From assembly GCA_902622875.1 (NCBI GenBank), contig CACNRW010000012.1:1-64000 (forward strand): 64,000 bases of DNA, given 5' to 3'. Source of the stretch: an uncultured SAR116 cluster alpha proteobacterium. GTDB lineage: Bacteria; Pseudomonadota; Alphaproteobacteria; Puniceispirillales; Marisalimonadaceae. Of this stretch, positions 31,833 to 41,332 are shown in pieces. Made by a program: the position numbers and the translations under genes. A model generated the notes under the pieces. The model searched no databases and was not told the origin of the DNA. It saw only the letters and a program-made list of their open reading frames with translations. How positions within the stretch are numbered: the stretch's first letter is position 1; every line of letters starts with the position of its first letter.

Positions 31833-33130
31833 ATTTCTTGAAGAATATACTCGGCAATTTTTAATAATTTAAAGTCTTCATTCCAAGATGATATGATCTG
31901 TACCCCAATCGGAAGACTGTCTTCACCTTTTAAAAGTGGAAGACTAATTGCAGGAACTCCCATCATTGTCCAATAACCATTAAAAATTGCATTACCAGTA
32001 TTCATTAGGTCTCTTGGAGCTTGACCTGTTGCCGCTGGAGTAATTATTACATCAAATTTGTTGAAGAACTTACTTAATGTCTGCTGCATTTTTTTTGCAT
32101 TTTCAATGGCTTCTATATATTGTTTTGCTGAGACTGGAATTCCAGCTTCAATCCTAGATTTGGTGAATGGGTGAAGTTTTTCTTTTTCAGATTCGTAATA
32201 ATGAGATAATGACTTTGCAATAGAACCATTCATAATTACTTCGTGGGAAAGAGCTGCTTCGTTGAAATCATTACCAAGATTGAGTTCTTCAATATCAAAA
32301 GGTGAGTTTTCAACAAATTTTATTATTTGTTCTTGCATGTCTCTATCACCAATATCCCATACCGGACCTTTGACGAATGCAAATTTAGGCGTCTTAATTA
32401 CATAGTTTTGTTTATAATTATATTGTTTAATCATATCTAAATCTTTTTCATCATAAGATAAAATAACTGAAGCTACTAGATCAATGTCACAAATTGAATT
32501 CGCATAAATTCCTGGATGGTCTAATCGTTGTGATATTGGGGACATGCCGTGTCTTGAAATAGTCCCAAAAGTAGGTTTTAACCCTAAAATCCCAGTAAAT
32601 GATGCTGGCCTTAAAATAGAACCACCTGTCTGAGAGCCAATTGCTAATGGTACCATATTGTCAGAAACCGCTGCTGCTGATCCAGAGGAGGATCCTCCTG
32701 GTGTACATTCTAAATCTTTTGGATTTTTTGTTTTGCCGGGCCCAGATAGTGCAAACTCAGTTGTTACACATTTACCCATAATGACTGCCCCAGATTCCTT
32801 TAATAATTTAACTAGATGTGCATCCTCTTTCGGCATTCTGTTTTTACATATTGATGATCCATTTTCAGTAGGCATGTCTTTAGTATCAATGATGTCTTTG
32901 ATGCCAATAGGAAGACCATTAAGTTTACCAGGATTTTTATCTTTCCACCTTTTGTCAGCAAGTTTAGTTTGTTGGATTACTTGTTCATGATTTAAATAAT
33001 TCCAAGCACCTACTAATGGCTCTCTAACTTTAATACGATCCAAAAAAGCTGTAACATATTTTTCAGAAGTGAGTTCACCTCTCTTCATCATATTCAAAGC
33101 ATCCATAGCATTTAATTTGGTTAAATCCAT
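31811..33130 (-). CDS. Amidase-signature family hydrolase
   Basis: The 439-residue amidase-signature enzyme has the Ser-cisSer-Lys triad visible as Lys78 (LPIGIKDIIDT), cis-Ser in GGSSSGSAAAV (about residue 147) and the nucleophile Ser171 in GSQTGGSILRP. The family hydrolyses amides; members include GatA, AtzE and aryl-amidases. No GatB or GatC lies nearby, so a tRNA amidotransferase role is unlikely. A GAGGA site precedes the ATG at 33130. It follows a RidA gene by 15 bases, which points to nitrogen compound breakdown. Confidence 0.9.
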   Translation of the reverse strand: MDLTKLNAMDALNMMKRGELTSEKYVTAFLDRIKVREPLVGAWNYLNHEQVIQQTKLADKRWKDKNPGKLNGLPIGIKDIIDTKDMPTENGSSICKNRMPKEDAHLVKLLKESGAVIMGKCVTTEFALSGPGKTKNPKDLECTPGGSSSGSAAAVSDNMVPLAIGSQTGGSILRPASFTGILGLKPTFGTISRHGMSPISQRLDHPGIYANSICDIDLVASVILSYDEKDLDMIKQYNYKQNYVIKTPKFAFVKGPVWDIGDRDMQEQIIKFVENSPFDIEELNLGNDFNEAALSHEVIMNGSIAKSLSHYYESEKEKLHPFTKSRIEAGIPVSAKQYIEAIENAKKMQQTLSKFFNKFDVIITPAATGQAPRDLMNTGNAIFNGYWTMMGVPAISLPLLKGEDSLPIGVQIISSWNEDFKLLKIAEYILQEIKKLADY

Positions 33131-33144
33131 TTATAATCCTCTAT

Positions 33145-33525
33145 TTATTTTGTTATTACTGCTTCAGCTTCTATTTCAACTTTCATCCGCGGATCTACTA
33201 AAGCTGAAATTTCAAGTAAAGTAGATGCAGGCTTATGATCGCCGAAATATTCAATTCTTTTTGGATTTATAATAGCTCTGTCATCTATGTTAGTTAAAAA
33301 AACTCTTACTTTTACAACATCTTTCGATGAACCTCCAGCAGCTTCTATGCAAGTGTTTAAGTCTCTCATAGCTATATCAAACTGATCTTTAGTACTTTCT
33401 GGAATTGTTCCGTCAAAATACATGCCGACTAATCCTGAAACCCAGATTATACCATTAGCTTCAACAGCATGGCAATAATGACTTACAGGTTGGAGAATAT
33501 CCGGTATTAGGACTCTCTTTATCAT
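33145..33525 (-). CDS. RidA-family protein, amidase-linked
   Basis: The protein has about 126 residues from the ATG at 33525, preferred over 33537 because AGGA then has normal spacing. The RidA pattern is clear: PVSHYCHAVEANGIIWVSGLVGM, TKDQFDIAMRDLNTCIEAAGGS, VVKVRVFLTNIDDRAIINPKR and HKPASTLLEISALVDPRMKVEIEAEA. It lacks the Arg of the canonical site at the STLLEI position, where Ser-Thr occurs, so it may not be a general enamine deaminase. It precedes the amidase in a two-gene unit. Confidence 0.88.
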   Translation of the reverse strand: MIKRVLIPDILQPVSHYCHAVEANGIIWVSGLVGMYFDGTIPESTKDQFDIAMRDLNTCIEAAGGSSKDVVKVRVFLTNIDDRAIINPKRIEYFGDHKPASTLLEISALVDPRMKVEIEAEAVITK

Positions 33526-33679
33526 AATGTTCCTCATAAATATTTATTTCAAATTATTTTTATAAAATTATTCTAGATAAGTTTTTTTTTAAATATAGTT
33601 TAAAAAAAGAGTTTCATTTAATTTGCAACAATTATGAAAAGGCATATCATAAAAGAATAAATTTTTTATAGAGGATAGA

Positions 33680-34708
33680 ATGCCAACAATAGCTTACCTT
33701 GATACTTTACCAGCACAAAATGGTCTAGATATGTTGTACTCTCAGACTAAAGTAAATATTCTTAAGGTTAATAGTTTTGATAGCGAAGAAAAATGTTTAT
33801 CAATTTTAAAAAAAGCTGACGCTTATCAGGTAGGAGCAGCTAGGGATGAAGTACCAAAACATTTGCAAGTTGATAAAAAGTTTTTAAGAAAGGTGCCTAA
33901 TTTACTTGTTATTTCATCTTCTGGTGCAGGATATGACACTATTGATGTAGATGCATGTTCGGATGCAGGTATTTTAGTAGTAAATCAAACGGGTGGAAAT
34001 GCCGAAGGAGTTGCTGAGCATGCTGTTGGAATGATCTTAAGTTTGTTTAAGAGAATTGGTGAATGTGACCATGCTCTTAGAAGAGGTTGGAATGAACCCA
34101 GGGTCAGTCTTATGGGTAAAGATCTTTTAAATAAAACGGTTGGAATAATAGGCCTTGGCAACACTGGTGGTAGGGTAGCTGAAATATGTAAAATTGCATT
34201 TAATTGTAATATTCTAGCTTATGATCCATATTTGTCTGATGATAATTTTCATAAAAAAAATGCTAGCAAAGTGGAACTTGATACTTTGTTAGCTGAAAGC
34301 GATGTGGTTTCTGTGCATGTTCCATTAAATAAAGAGACAAGTAACATGCTTAATAAAGTTTCATTCAAAAAAATGAAAAAGGGTAGTTATTTTGTTACGA
34401 CGTCAAGAGGATCAATTCATAATGAAAATGATTTGTATGATATTCTTAAGGAAGGACATTTAGCAGGTGCGGGACTTGATGTATGGGAATTTGAACCTCC
34501 TCCATCAACACATAAGCTTCTTGAACTTGAAAATGTAATAGCAAGCCCGCATACAGCGGGTATTACTAAAGATAGTCGTGATAAAATGTCTGAATATGTT
34601 GCAACGCAGCTTTTAGATTTATTTGATGGAAAGGATCCAGCAAGGCCAGTTAATCCTGAAGTATTAGACACTTATAGAGAAAAATTTAAAAAAATATTAA
34701 TTAAATAA
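33680..34708 (+). CDS. D-2-hydroxyacid dehydrogenase family protein
   Basis: The 342-residue NAD-dependent dehydrogenase of the D-isomer-specific family has the Rossmann motif VGIIGLGNTGGRVAEICK (residues about 155-172). The catalytic set is present as Arg in VTTSRGSIHNE, Glu in DVWEFEPPPS and His in ASPHTAGIT. The N-terminal half is the substrate domain. The family includes glycerate, lactate and phosphoglycerate dehydrogenases and cannot be narrowed by eye. It shares a divergent region with RidA and amidase and is followed by an SDR gene after 24 bases. Confidence 0.9.
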   Translation: MPTIAYLDTLPAQNGLDMLYSQTKVNILKVNSFDSEEKCLSILKKADAYQVGAARDEVPKHLQVDKKFLRKVPNLLVISSSGAGYDTIDVDACSDAGILVVNQTGGNAEGVAEHAVGMILSLFKRIGECDHALRRGWNEPRVSLMGKDLLNKTVGIIGLGNTGGRVAEICKIAFNCNILAYDPYLSDDNFHKKNASKVELDTLLAESDVVSVHVPLNKETSNMLNKVSFKKMKKGSYFVTTSRGSIHNENDLYDILKEGHLAGAGLDVWEFEPPPSTHKLLELENVIASPHTAGITKDSRDKMSEYVATQLLDLFDGKDPARPVNPEVLDTYREKFKKILIK

Positions 34709-34732
34709 TTACGTTAGTTTAAGAGGAAAATA

Positions 34733-35467
34733 ATGAAAAACATTCTCATCACCGGCGCAAGTCAAGGTATTGGAAAAGCAACAGCTATTGAAGCGGCAAA
34801 AAACAAAATGTTTGTTGGAATAAATTATAACAAAAACTTGGAACCAGCCCAATCTTGCTTAGATGAAGTAAAGTTAGCGGGCGGTGACGGAATGATTTTA
34901 CAATGTGACGTGGCTGACAGTAATGCTGTAAAAGAAATGTTTAATAAATTCCTTGCAAAAGTTAAGACAATTGATGGTGTGTTCAATAATGCAGGAATTA
35001 CTGGGCCTATTTCACCAATACAGGATCTGGATCCTGCAGAATTAAAGATACTTATTGATACTAATGTTTCAGGTGCTTTCTATGTTGCTCAAGAATCTGC
35101 ACGAGCAATGATAAATCAAAAAAACGGAGTAATCGTAAATATGTCTTCAATTGCGGCAGATATTGGTGGAGGTGGAGAATTTATTCATTACGCAATGTCA
35201 AAAGGAGCTATTCACTCTCTTACATACGGAATGGCAAAAGAGCTAGGAAAGCATGGAATTAGAGTAAATGCAGTTGCACCAGGATTAATAGATACAGAAA
35301 TTCATGCAAAAGCTGGGGATGCCTCACGTGTAGATAGATTAATGCCTTCAGTCCCACTAGGAAGAGTAGGCGGTGCAGAAGAAGTTGCTCAAACTGTGAT
35401 ATGGTTATTGAGTGAAAAATCAAGTTATATTTCCGGCTCTATAGTTCCTGTATCTGGAGGAAGATAA
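34733..35467 (+). CDS. SDR-family oxidoreductase
   Basis: The 244-residue classical short-chain dehydrogenase has cofactor motif ITGASQGIGKATA, NNAGITGP, catalytic Ser in VNMSSIAADIG and YAMSK (Tyr and Lys of the YxxxK pair), with PGLIDTEIHA after the active site. It resembles the FabG-like group. It has a GAGGAAA ribosome-binding site and is probably cotranscribed with the preceding hydroxyacid dehydrogenase. Substrate unknown; the pair may act on successive hydroxy and keto intermediates. Confidence 0.91.
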   Translation: MKNILITGASQGIGKATAIEAAKNKMFVGINYNKNLEPAQSCLDEVKLAGGDGMILQCDVADSNAVKEMFNKFLAKVKTIDGVFNNAGITGPISPIQDLDPAELKILIDTNVSGAFYVAQESARAMINQKNGVIVNMSSIAADIGGGGEFIHYAMSKGAIHSLTYGMAKELGKHGIRVNAVAPGLIDTEIHAKAGDASRVDRLMPSVPLGRVGGAEEVAQTVIWLLSEKSSYISGSIVPVSGGR

Positions 35468-35468
35468 A

Positions 35469-36383
35469 TTAAATATTGATATTAGTGTTAGTATTTAATT
35501 CTTCTTTCTTTTTCTTAGCTTGTCTTATTCCAATATAAGTTGATGCACCTAAAATTAATGCAGCTCCCAACCAAAGACCTGGATGAGGTAGTTCATCAAA
35601 AAAGATAAATCCAAAAGATACTGCCCAGATTAGTCTTAAATAATCCAATGGCAGTAATGCAGAAATTTCAGCTCTTTTTAATGCCTCATTGAGGAACCAA
35701 TGAACTAAAGTTCCTGCAACAGCGACCATTAAAAACAAAAATAATTGATATAAAGTTGGCCACTCCCATACTTGAATAGCAAGTAAAAATGTGGCGGGTA
35801 TTAGTCCAGCTGCTTGCCAGAATGTTATACTTAAGGTGCTATCTGTTTTAGTCAAAACTTTTGCCATTAACATTGAGGATGACCACATCAAAGAGGCAAA
35901 AAGTATTAATAATGGCCCAAAACCAAGTTGAATATCTGGTCTTAAAACTATTATTGCGCCACAAAATCCAACAAACATAGCTATCCATCTTCTAATACCA
36001 ACAATTTCTTTTAAAAAAATTATAGCTAAAATTGTTGCAAAAATAGGAACAGTAAACATTAAAGCTGTAGCTTTGGATAACTCAGTTATGCTTAATCCAT
36101 AAAACATGCATAACATGGCTATACTTCCAACTATAGCCCTATGGGTTTGAAGTTTGGCATTATTTGATTTAAGTGAAACCAATCCTTTTTTTGCAACAAA
36201 TGGAATAAAAATAACTAGTACAAAGATAGTTCGGAAGAATGCCACTTCAAAAGGATGATGATCTTCTGTAGCAAAACGAATAAGACAATGCATTGTAGTA
36301 GCAAAAAATCCAGAAAAAATCATAAGAAAAACTGCTAATACTCTTGGAGTAAAAATAGTTGCGGATTTATTTTTATTTTTCAT
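35469..36383 (-). CDS. DMT-superfamily transporter (EamA)
   Basis: The 304-residue protein has about ten helices in two EamA repeats. The signatures are GFFATTMHCLIRFATEDHHP, EVAFFRTIFVLVIFIPF, YGLSITELSKATALMFTVPI in the first half and HWFLNEALKRAEISALLPLDYLRL in the second, followed by the C-terminal helix ending GLWLGAALILGASTYIGIRQ. EamA proteins usually export metabolites or amino acids. It is convergent with the SDR gene, with stops 1 base apart, and is otherwise alone. Confidence 0.92.
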   Translation of the reverse strand: MKNKNKSATIFTPRVLAVFLMIFSGFFATTMHCLIRFATEDHHPFEVAFFRTIFVLVIFIPFVAKKGLVSLKSNNAKLQTHRAIVGSIAMLCMFYGLSITELSKATALMFTVPIFATILAIIFLKEIVGIRRWIAMFVGFCGAIIVLRPDIQLGFGPLLILFASLMWSSSMLMAKVLTKTDSTLSITFWQAAGLIPATFLLAIQVWEWPTLYQLFLFLMVAVAGTLVHWFLNEALKRAEISALLPLDYLRLIWAVSFGFIFFDELPHPGLWLGAALILGASTYIGIRQAKKKKEELNTNTNINI

Positions 36384-36505
36384 GAAATTTATTTAATACT
36401 TTGGTGCTGAAGTCTGATTTATGTTTAAATATTATTATTACAAATAATTCAAAAATGACTAATAATAATATCAAATAATTAGCATATTAATTGATAGGTG
36501 GCAAA

Positions 36506-37231
36506 ATGTTAGAAGTTAAAGCTCTTCTATTTGACGTTTTTGGAACTGTTGTAGATTGGAGAACAGGAATTGCAATTGAAGTTCAAATGATAGCAAAAAA
36601 ATATAATATTGAGCTAAATGCAGACGATTTTGCTGACGCCTGGCGAGCTGAATATCAACCAGCTATGGAACAAATAAGAAGTGGAAAAAGAAGTTTTACA
36701 ATATTAGATAATCTTCATTTAGAGAATTTAAAAAAAATAGCTCCTAGATTTAATTTAAACAATCTTTCCAATGAAGACTTAAATGTTCTTGTAACAGCTT
36801 GGCATAGGCTCCCAGGCTGGCCAGATAGTAGTCAAGGTTTAAATAAACTCAAGAAAAAATTTATATTAGCAACTCAATCAAATGGAAATATAGCTCTGAT
36901 GGTTAATATGGCTAAATATTCTAATCTCAATTGGGATGTTATATTAGGCGCAGAGGTTCTAGGCCATTATAAACCTGAACCAGAAGCATATATTAAAGCT
37001 TGTAGAGCTCTTAATTTAAAACCTTCAGAATGTTTGATGGTTGCCGCTCATGATGACGATCTTAAAGCCGCAAGCCTTCAAGGAATGAAAACGGCTTATG
37101 TTCATAGACCTTTTGAATACGGTAAAGACAAGTTATTTGATATTGCCGAAGTAAATGATTATAAAGGTAATAGAAATTGGGATATTATGTCCAAAGATTT
37201 CAATGATTTGGCTTTTAAGTTAGGTTGTTAA
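36506..37231 (+). CDS. Haloacid dehalogenase type II (HAD superfamily)
   Basis: The protein has about 241 residues from the ATG at 36506, which has AGGTGG upstream; a TTG at 36491 is less likely. HAD motifs are LLFDVFGTVVDWRTGI (nucleophile Asp), ATQSNGNIALM (motif II), GHYKPEPEAYIKACRALN (Lys motif III) and MVAAHDDDLKAASLQG (motif IV). The combination fits L-2-haloacid dehalogenase-type enzymes that release halide from short 2-haloacids, though many relatives act on phosphates. It forms a unit with the PuuD-like gene 41 bases downstream. Confidence 0.88.
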   Translation: MLEVKALLFDVFGTVVDWRTGIAIEVQMIAKKYNIELNADDFADAWRAEYQPAMEQIRSGKRSFTILDNLHLENLKKIAPRFNLNNLSNEDLNVLVTAWHRLPGWPDSSQGLNKLKKKFILATQSNGNIALMVNMAKYSNLNWDVILGAEVLGHYKPEPEAYIKACRALNLKPSECLMVAAHDDDLKAASLQGMKTAYVHRPFEYGKDKLFDIAEVNDYKGNRNWDIMSKDFNDLAFKLGC

Positions 37232-37272
37232 ATCAACATTATTACAAGTAAATAGAAAGTTTGTTATAGAAT

Positions 37273-38040
37273 ATGTCTTCAATCAAACCAATCATAGGCA
37301 TTTCGACTAATGAAATAACTAACTTTGGTGGAAGACAGATTTCACATTCAACTGGTTTGAGGTACGTAAACGCTGTTGCAAAATTCGCGAACGGTATACC
37401 AATTTTAATACCATCTTATATAAAAGATGAAGATTTAGGTCAACTTCTAAAAAAATTAGATGGTCTTGTCTTGACTGGTGGAAGAGCCAACGTAGAACCA
37501 CATCATTTTGGCGGAGATCCATTTCCTCCAGATGAACCAATAGATGTTGGAAGAGACGAAATTGTTTTAAAATTAATACCTAAATGTGTAAATTTAGGTG
37601 TTCCTATATTCGGTATCTGTAGAGGTATACAAGAGATGAATGTAGCTTATGGAGGAACCCTTCATTACCGAGTACACTTGATACCTGACAAAAATGATCA
37701 TCGAATGCCAAGAGGTGACGATGTAACTGTAAAAGAAATATTCACATTAAGACACAGGATTGACTTTACTAAAAACGGATTTTTTTCCAAGCTTATAAAA
37801 AAAGATAGTTGTATGGTTAATTCTCTTCATGGCCAGGCGATTGATAATTTAGCTGAAAATTTAAAAATTGAAGCTTATTCAGATGATGGTGTTATTGAGG
37901 CTATAAGTATTCCAGAACACCCTTCATTTGCTGTTGGTGTTCAATGGCATGCTGAATATGAACCTGAAAAAAATGAACTAAATAAAAGTTTGTTTATGGA
38001 GTTTGGACAAGCATGTTTAAACTATATTAATAAAAAATAA
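37273..38040 (+). CDS. puuD: Gamma-glutamyl-GABA hydrolase-like class I amidotransferase (PuuD-type)
   Basis: The 255-residue protein of the peptidase C26 family begins with PIIGISTNEI and holds GLVLTGGRANVEPHHFGG, the nucleophile Cys in PIFGICRGIQEMNVAYGG, and the His in FAVGVQWHAEYEP. PuuD releases GABA from gamma-glutamyl-GABA in putrescine breakdown. The other Puu genes are absent here, so a wider role in gamma-glutamyl amide hydrolysis is possible. It follows the HAD gene and is convergent with the quinone reductase gene, with stops one base apart. Confidence 0.87.
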   Translation: MSSIKPIIGISTNEITNFGGRQISHSTGLRYVNAVAKFANGIPILIPSYIKDEDLGQLLKKLDGLVLTGGRANVEPHHFGGDPFPPDEPIDVGRDEIVLKLIPKCVNLGVPIFGICRGIQEMNVAYGGTLHYRVHLIPDKNDHRMPRGDDVTVKEIFTLRHRIDFTKNGFFSKLIKKDSCMVNSLHGQAIDNLAENLKIEAYSDDGVIEAISIPEHPSFAVGVQWHAEYEPEKNELNKSLFMEFGQACLNYINKK

Positions 38041-38041
38041 A

Positions 38042-38980
38042 CTACTTGTACAATGATAACTCAGGTCCAATAGGAATTATTCTGTAAGGATTTATATGCT
38101 CATGAGAAAAATAATAATGTCTTTTAATATGTTCAAAATTAGTTGTTGTATTTATTGCCTTTTTTTCAAATAAATTTTTAAGATATCTACTTATATTTTT
38201 GTAATCATTTATTTTTTTTAAATTACATTTAAAATGTAGATAATACACACAATCAAACCTTATTAAGGTTGGCACTAACCTAATATCAGCCTCGGTAAGT
38301 ACGTTCCCAACCAAAAAATCTTGTTTATTTAATATTTTTTCAATCATTTCTAATGTGGAAAATAATTTATAAACGGCATCTTCGTATGAGGCCTGTGTTG
38401 TTGAAAAGCCAGATTTATAAACTCCATTATTCACATTTTCGTATATAATTTCATTAATATAGTCTATTTCCTTTCTCAGCTTATAAGGATAATAGTCGTT
38501 ATAATTTTTGGTGATATTGTTAAATGCACTGTTCAAAATTCTGATGATTTCGGATGATTCATTATTTACAATTGAGTGGGTTTTTTTGTCCCATAATATT
38601 GGGACTGTAGCTTTAGTGGATACTTTTTCATCTGAAATTTGATAAATTTCATGTGCATATTTTTTATTATAAAGAGTATCGCCGGTCGCTTTTGGAAAGT
38701 CTTTTGCAAATGACCACCCCATCTCAAGCATATCTGGATGAGAAAAATCTACACTTATATGATCTTCTAAATTTTTTAACTTGCGAAAAATAAGAGTGCG
38801 ATGTGCCCAAGGACAAGCATAGCTGACATATAGATGATACCTATTTGATTCTGCCAAATAAGTATCATGGCCTTCACTTATATTATTTCTAAAAATACTG
38901 TTTAACCTTTTAAAACCACCATCTTTAGAATTATTAGAAACTGATCCTTTAACCCATTCCCCATTAATAAGTTGACCCAT
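38042..38980 (-). CDS. Glutathionyl-hydroquinone reductase (Xi-class GST, YqjG/ECM4-like)
   Basis: The 312-residue protein starts MGQLINGEWVKGS and shows the Xi-class pattern: RYHLYVSYACPWAHRTLIFRK (catalytic Cys), GDTLYNKKYAHEIY, TKATVPILWDKK and NNESSEIIRILN. These enzymes reduce glutathionylated hydroquinones, helping to detoxify quinones and to process aromatic-ring intermediates. It stands alone. The link to the aromatic operon at 18-23 kb is only thematic, since the two are far apart. Confidence 0.93.
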   Translation of the reverse strand: MGQLINGEWVKGSVSNNSKDGGFKRLNSIFRNNISEGHDTYLAESNRYHLYVSYACPWAHRTLIFRKLKNLEDHISVDFSHPDMLEMGWSFAKDFPKATGDTLYNKKYAHEIYQISDEKVSTKATVPILWDKKTHSIVNNESSEIIRILNSAFNNITKNYNDYYPYKLRKEIDYINEIIYENVNNGVYKSGFSTTQASYEDAVYKLFSTLEMIEKILNKQDFLVGNVLTEADIRLVPTLIRFDCVYYLHFKCNLKKINDYKNISRYLKNLFEKKAINTTTNFEHIKRHYYFSHEHINPYRIIPIGPELSLYK

Positions 38981-39116
38981 TCATATATCCCACTGAGAAT
39001 TTTTTTAAAATCATTATATCATGATTGTAAAAATTAAATTAAAAAATAATTTAAATAGTTTGTTTACTTAAACTATAAATAAATCGAGTTTACTATTTTT
39101 ATTTAAGGAATTTAAG

Positions 39117-40049
39117 ATGAAAAATATTGGCGTAATAGGTGGAGGTCTAATAGGGGCTAGTTGGGCAGCTATATTTTCCAAGAGCGGATTTAATGTATTT
39201 GTTTACGATCCATACCCAGATGTTTTTGATACATATAAAACAAGGGTTACATCTTTTTTAGAAGAGTTAAAAACTATTGATGAGACTATAAATGTTGAAG
39301 AAAGCTTAAATAGAATAAATGCAAACGTAACTATAGAAGATTTATGTAGTAATGTGGAATACATTCAAGAAAGCGCCCCAGAGATATTATCTGTTAAACA
39401 AGAGTTATTTGCAAAGTTAGATAATTTAGCACCTGAAGAAGTTGTTATTGGCTCATCTTCTTCAGCTATGCCAATCTCAAGCATTACGCAAAATTTGAAA
39501 GGACAACATAGGTGTATAATAACACACCCAGCTAATCCACCGCACTTAATTCCTTGTGTTGAAATTTGTCCTGGAAAAAATACTTCAAGTAAAACAATTG
39601 AAAAGACAAAAGAAATTTTCACTGCTTCTGGTGCGTCTATTGTAAATGTTAAAAAAGAAATAGACGGATTTATTTTAAATCGGCTTCAAGGAGCTCTCCT
39701 TAATGAAGCAATGAGACTTTATTCTGACGGATATGCTAGTTCAGATGAGATAGATGCAACGATAAGAGATGGTTTAGGTTTGAGATGGGCATTTATGGGA
39801 CCTTTTGAAACTATAGATTTGAATGCACCAGGAGGTATAAAAGATTATATTTCAAGATACGGCCCCATTTTTGTTGAAATGGCGAAAAATCAAACAAAAA
39901 TTCCTGATTGGTCTGAAGAAGCAGGAAAAAAACTTGAGTTAGAAAGAAGAAAAATGCTTAGTCACGACAAATTAGAAGATCGGGCTAAAAAAAGAAATCA
40001 ACTGCTCAAATCATTAAGAAAAGTTAAAATAGATAATGGTGAAGCATAA
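39117..40049 (+). CDS. 3-hydroxyacyl-CoA dehydrogenase-family protein (lambda-crystallin/L-gulonate 3-dehydrogenase-like)
   Basis: The 310-residue protein has NAD motif IGVIGGGLIGASWAAIFSKSG, a GSSSSAMPISSI segment, CIITHPANPPHLIPCVEICPG and GFILNRLQGALLNEAMRLYSDG. HPANPPHLIP and the NRLQ-LLNEA block match lambda-crystallin and L-carnitine dehydrogenases better than fatty-acid HADs. It should oxidise a 3-hydroxy acid. A leader with a GGAATTTAAG-like site precedes the ATG. It begins an operon with a CoA-transferase and an amidohydrolase. Confidence 0.9.
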   Translation: MKNIGVIGGGLIGASWAAIFSKSGFNVFVYDPYPDVFDTYKTRVTSFLEELKTIDETINVEESLNRINANVTIEDLCSNVEYIQESAPEILSVKQELFAKLDNLAPEEVVIGSSSSAMPISSITQNLKGQHRCIITHPANPPHLIPCVEICPGKNTSSKTIEKTKEIFTASGASIVNVKKEIDGFILNRLQGALLNEAMRLYSDGYASSDEIDATIRDGLGLRWAFMGPFETIDLNAPGGIKDYISRYGPIFVEMAKNQTKIPDWSEEAGKKLELERRKMLSHDKLEDRAKKRNQLLKSLRKVKIDNGEA

Positions 40050-40070
40050 CTAAAAGAGGTATTAAGAATT

Positions 40071-41255
40071 TTGTTACCATTAGAAAATATTAGAATTTTA
40101 GATTTATCTAGATTAGCAGCGGGTAATATGGTTAGTCATATGTTTGCGGATTTTGGAGCAGACGTTATTAAAGTTGAAAAACCAGGAAAAGGTGATGATC
40201 TCAGGAATTGGCAAGTTAATGACGTCTCTCACTGGTGGGCAGTTTATTCAAGAAATAAAAGAAGTATAGCTTTAAATCTTAAAGAAGAAGAAGGATTAAA
40301 ACTTTTAAAAGAATTATTAAAAACTGCAGATGTTTTTATAGAAAATTTTGTTCCAGGCACTCTCGAGAAATGGGGTATTGGCCCAGATAATTTATTGGAC
40401 CTAAATAAAAATCTAATTATTTTAAGAATTTCAGGTTGGGGCCAAACAGGAATATATAAAGACGCACCTGGATTTGGTTCTTTAGTTGAGGGCATGAGTG
40501 GTTTTGCTTCCATGACAGGAGAAGAGTATCAAAAGCCATTACTTCCTCCATTAGCTCTTGCCGACATGGTAGCGGGTTTGACTGGCTTTGGTGCGATTTT
40601 GATGGCTCTGATTGCATCAAAGAAAAATCAAACCGGAGGGCAGGTTATTGATCTTTCCCTTTTTGAACCTTTTTTTTCGATATTAGGTCCTTGGGCAGCA
40701 AGTTATAAAATATCAGGAAAAATACCTCCTCGAATTGGAAATAGAAGTAATGTTGCTGCACCCAGAGGTATTTATAAAACTAAGGATAATAAATTTGTAT
40801 CATTATCAGCATCAATGCAATCGATGTGGGAAAAACTTGCAATTACTATTGGAGCTCAAGAGTTAATCAATGACCCCAAATTTCTTACAAATAGTGATAG
40901 ATTGAGCAATCAGGATGACTTAGATGATGTGATTTCCAATTTCATCAAAAAATTTGAAAGAGACACTCTTTTAAAATTATTTTCAGAAAAGGGAATTACA
41001 GTCGGACCCGTCTTAGACATATCAGAAATAATTGAACATCCATATGTCTTAGATAGAAAGATTTTAATAGAACACTATAATAATAATTATGGAAATATTT
41101 TAATGCATCAAGCTTTTCCAAGACTTAGTAAAACGCCTGGGAAAGTAAAATCTTCTGCACCCTCAATAGGTGAGAACACCAATGATATATTAAAAGAAAT
41201 CGGTCTTACAAAAAGTCAAATTGAAAAACTTAGAGACAATAAGATTATAAATTAG
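40071..41255 (+). CDS. Class III CoA-transferase (CaiB/BaiF family)
   Basis: The 394-residue protein has N-terminal LENIRILDLSRLAAGNMVSHMFADFGADVIKVEKPGKGD, RSIALNLKEEEGLKLLKELLKTADVFIENFVPGT, and ALADMVAGLTGFGAILMAL with the catalytic Asp. It transfers CoA between acyl groups, typically formyl, carnitine or bile-acid type substrates. The start is a TTG at 40071, with GAGG upstream; no in-frame ATG fits the family N-terminus. It lies between the hydroxyacyl-CoA dehydrogenase and the deacylase. Confidence 0.92.
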   Translation: MLPLENIRILDLSRLAAGNMVSHMFADFGADVIKVEKPGKGDDLRNWQVNDVSHWWAVYSRNKRSIALNLKEEEGLKLLKELLKTADVFIENFVPGTLEKWGIGPDNLLDLNKNLIILRISGWGQTGIYKDAPGFGSLVEGMSGFASMTGEEYQKPLLPPLALADMVAGLTGFGAILMALIASKKNQTGGQVIDLSLFEPFFSILGPWAASYKISGKIPPRIGNRSNVAAPRGIYKTKDNKFVSLSASMQSMWEKLAITIGAQELINDPKFLTNSDRLSNQDDLDDVISNFIKKFERDTLLKLFSEKGITVGPVLDISEIIEHPYVLDRKILIEHYNNNYGNILMHQAFPRLSKTPGKVKSSAPSIGENTNDILKEIGLTKSQIEKLRDNKIIN

Positions 41256-41332
41256 TTAGATATGTCAATGAAATCAATTATTGACATCAAAAAATATAAA
41301 GAACAAAATATCAAAAATGGGAGGTATTTTTA

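Noticed and set aside
31811-33130. Assignment of the amidase as GatA of the tRNA amidotransferase
   Set aside because: No gatB or gatC lies nearby and the gene is paired with RidA, which fits a catabolic amidase better.
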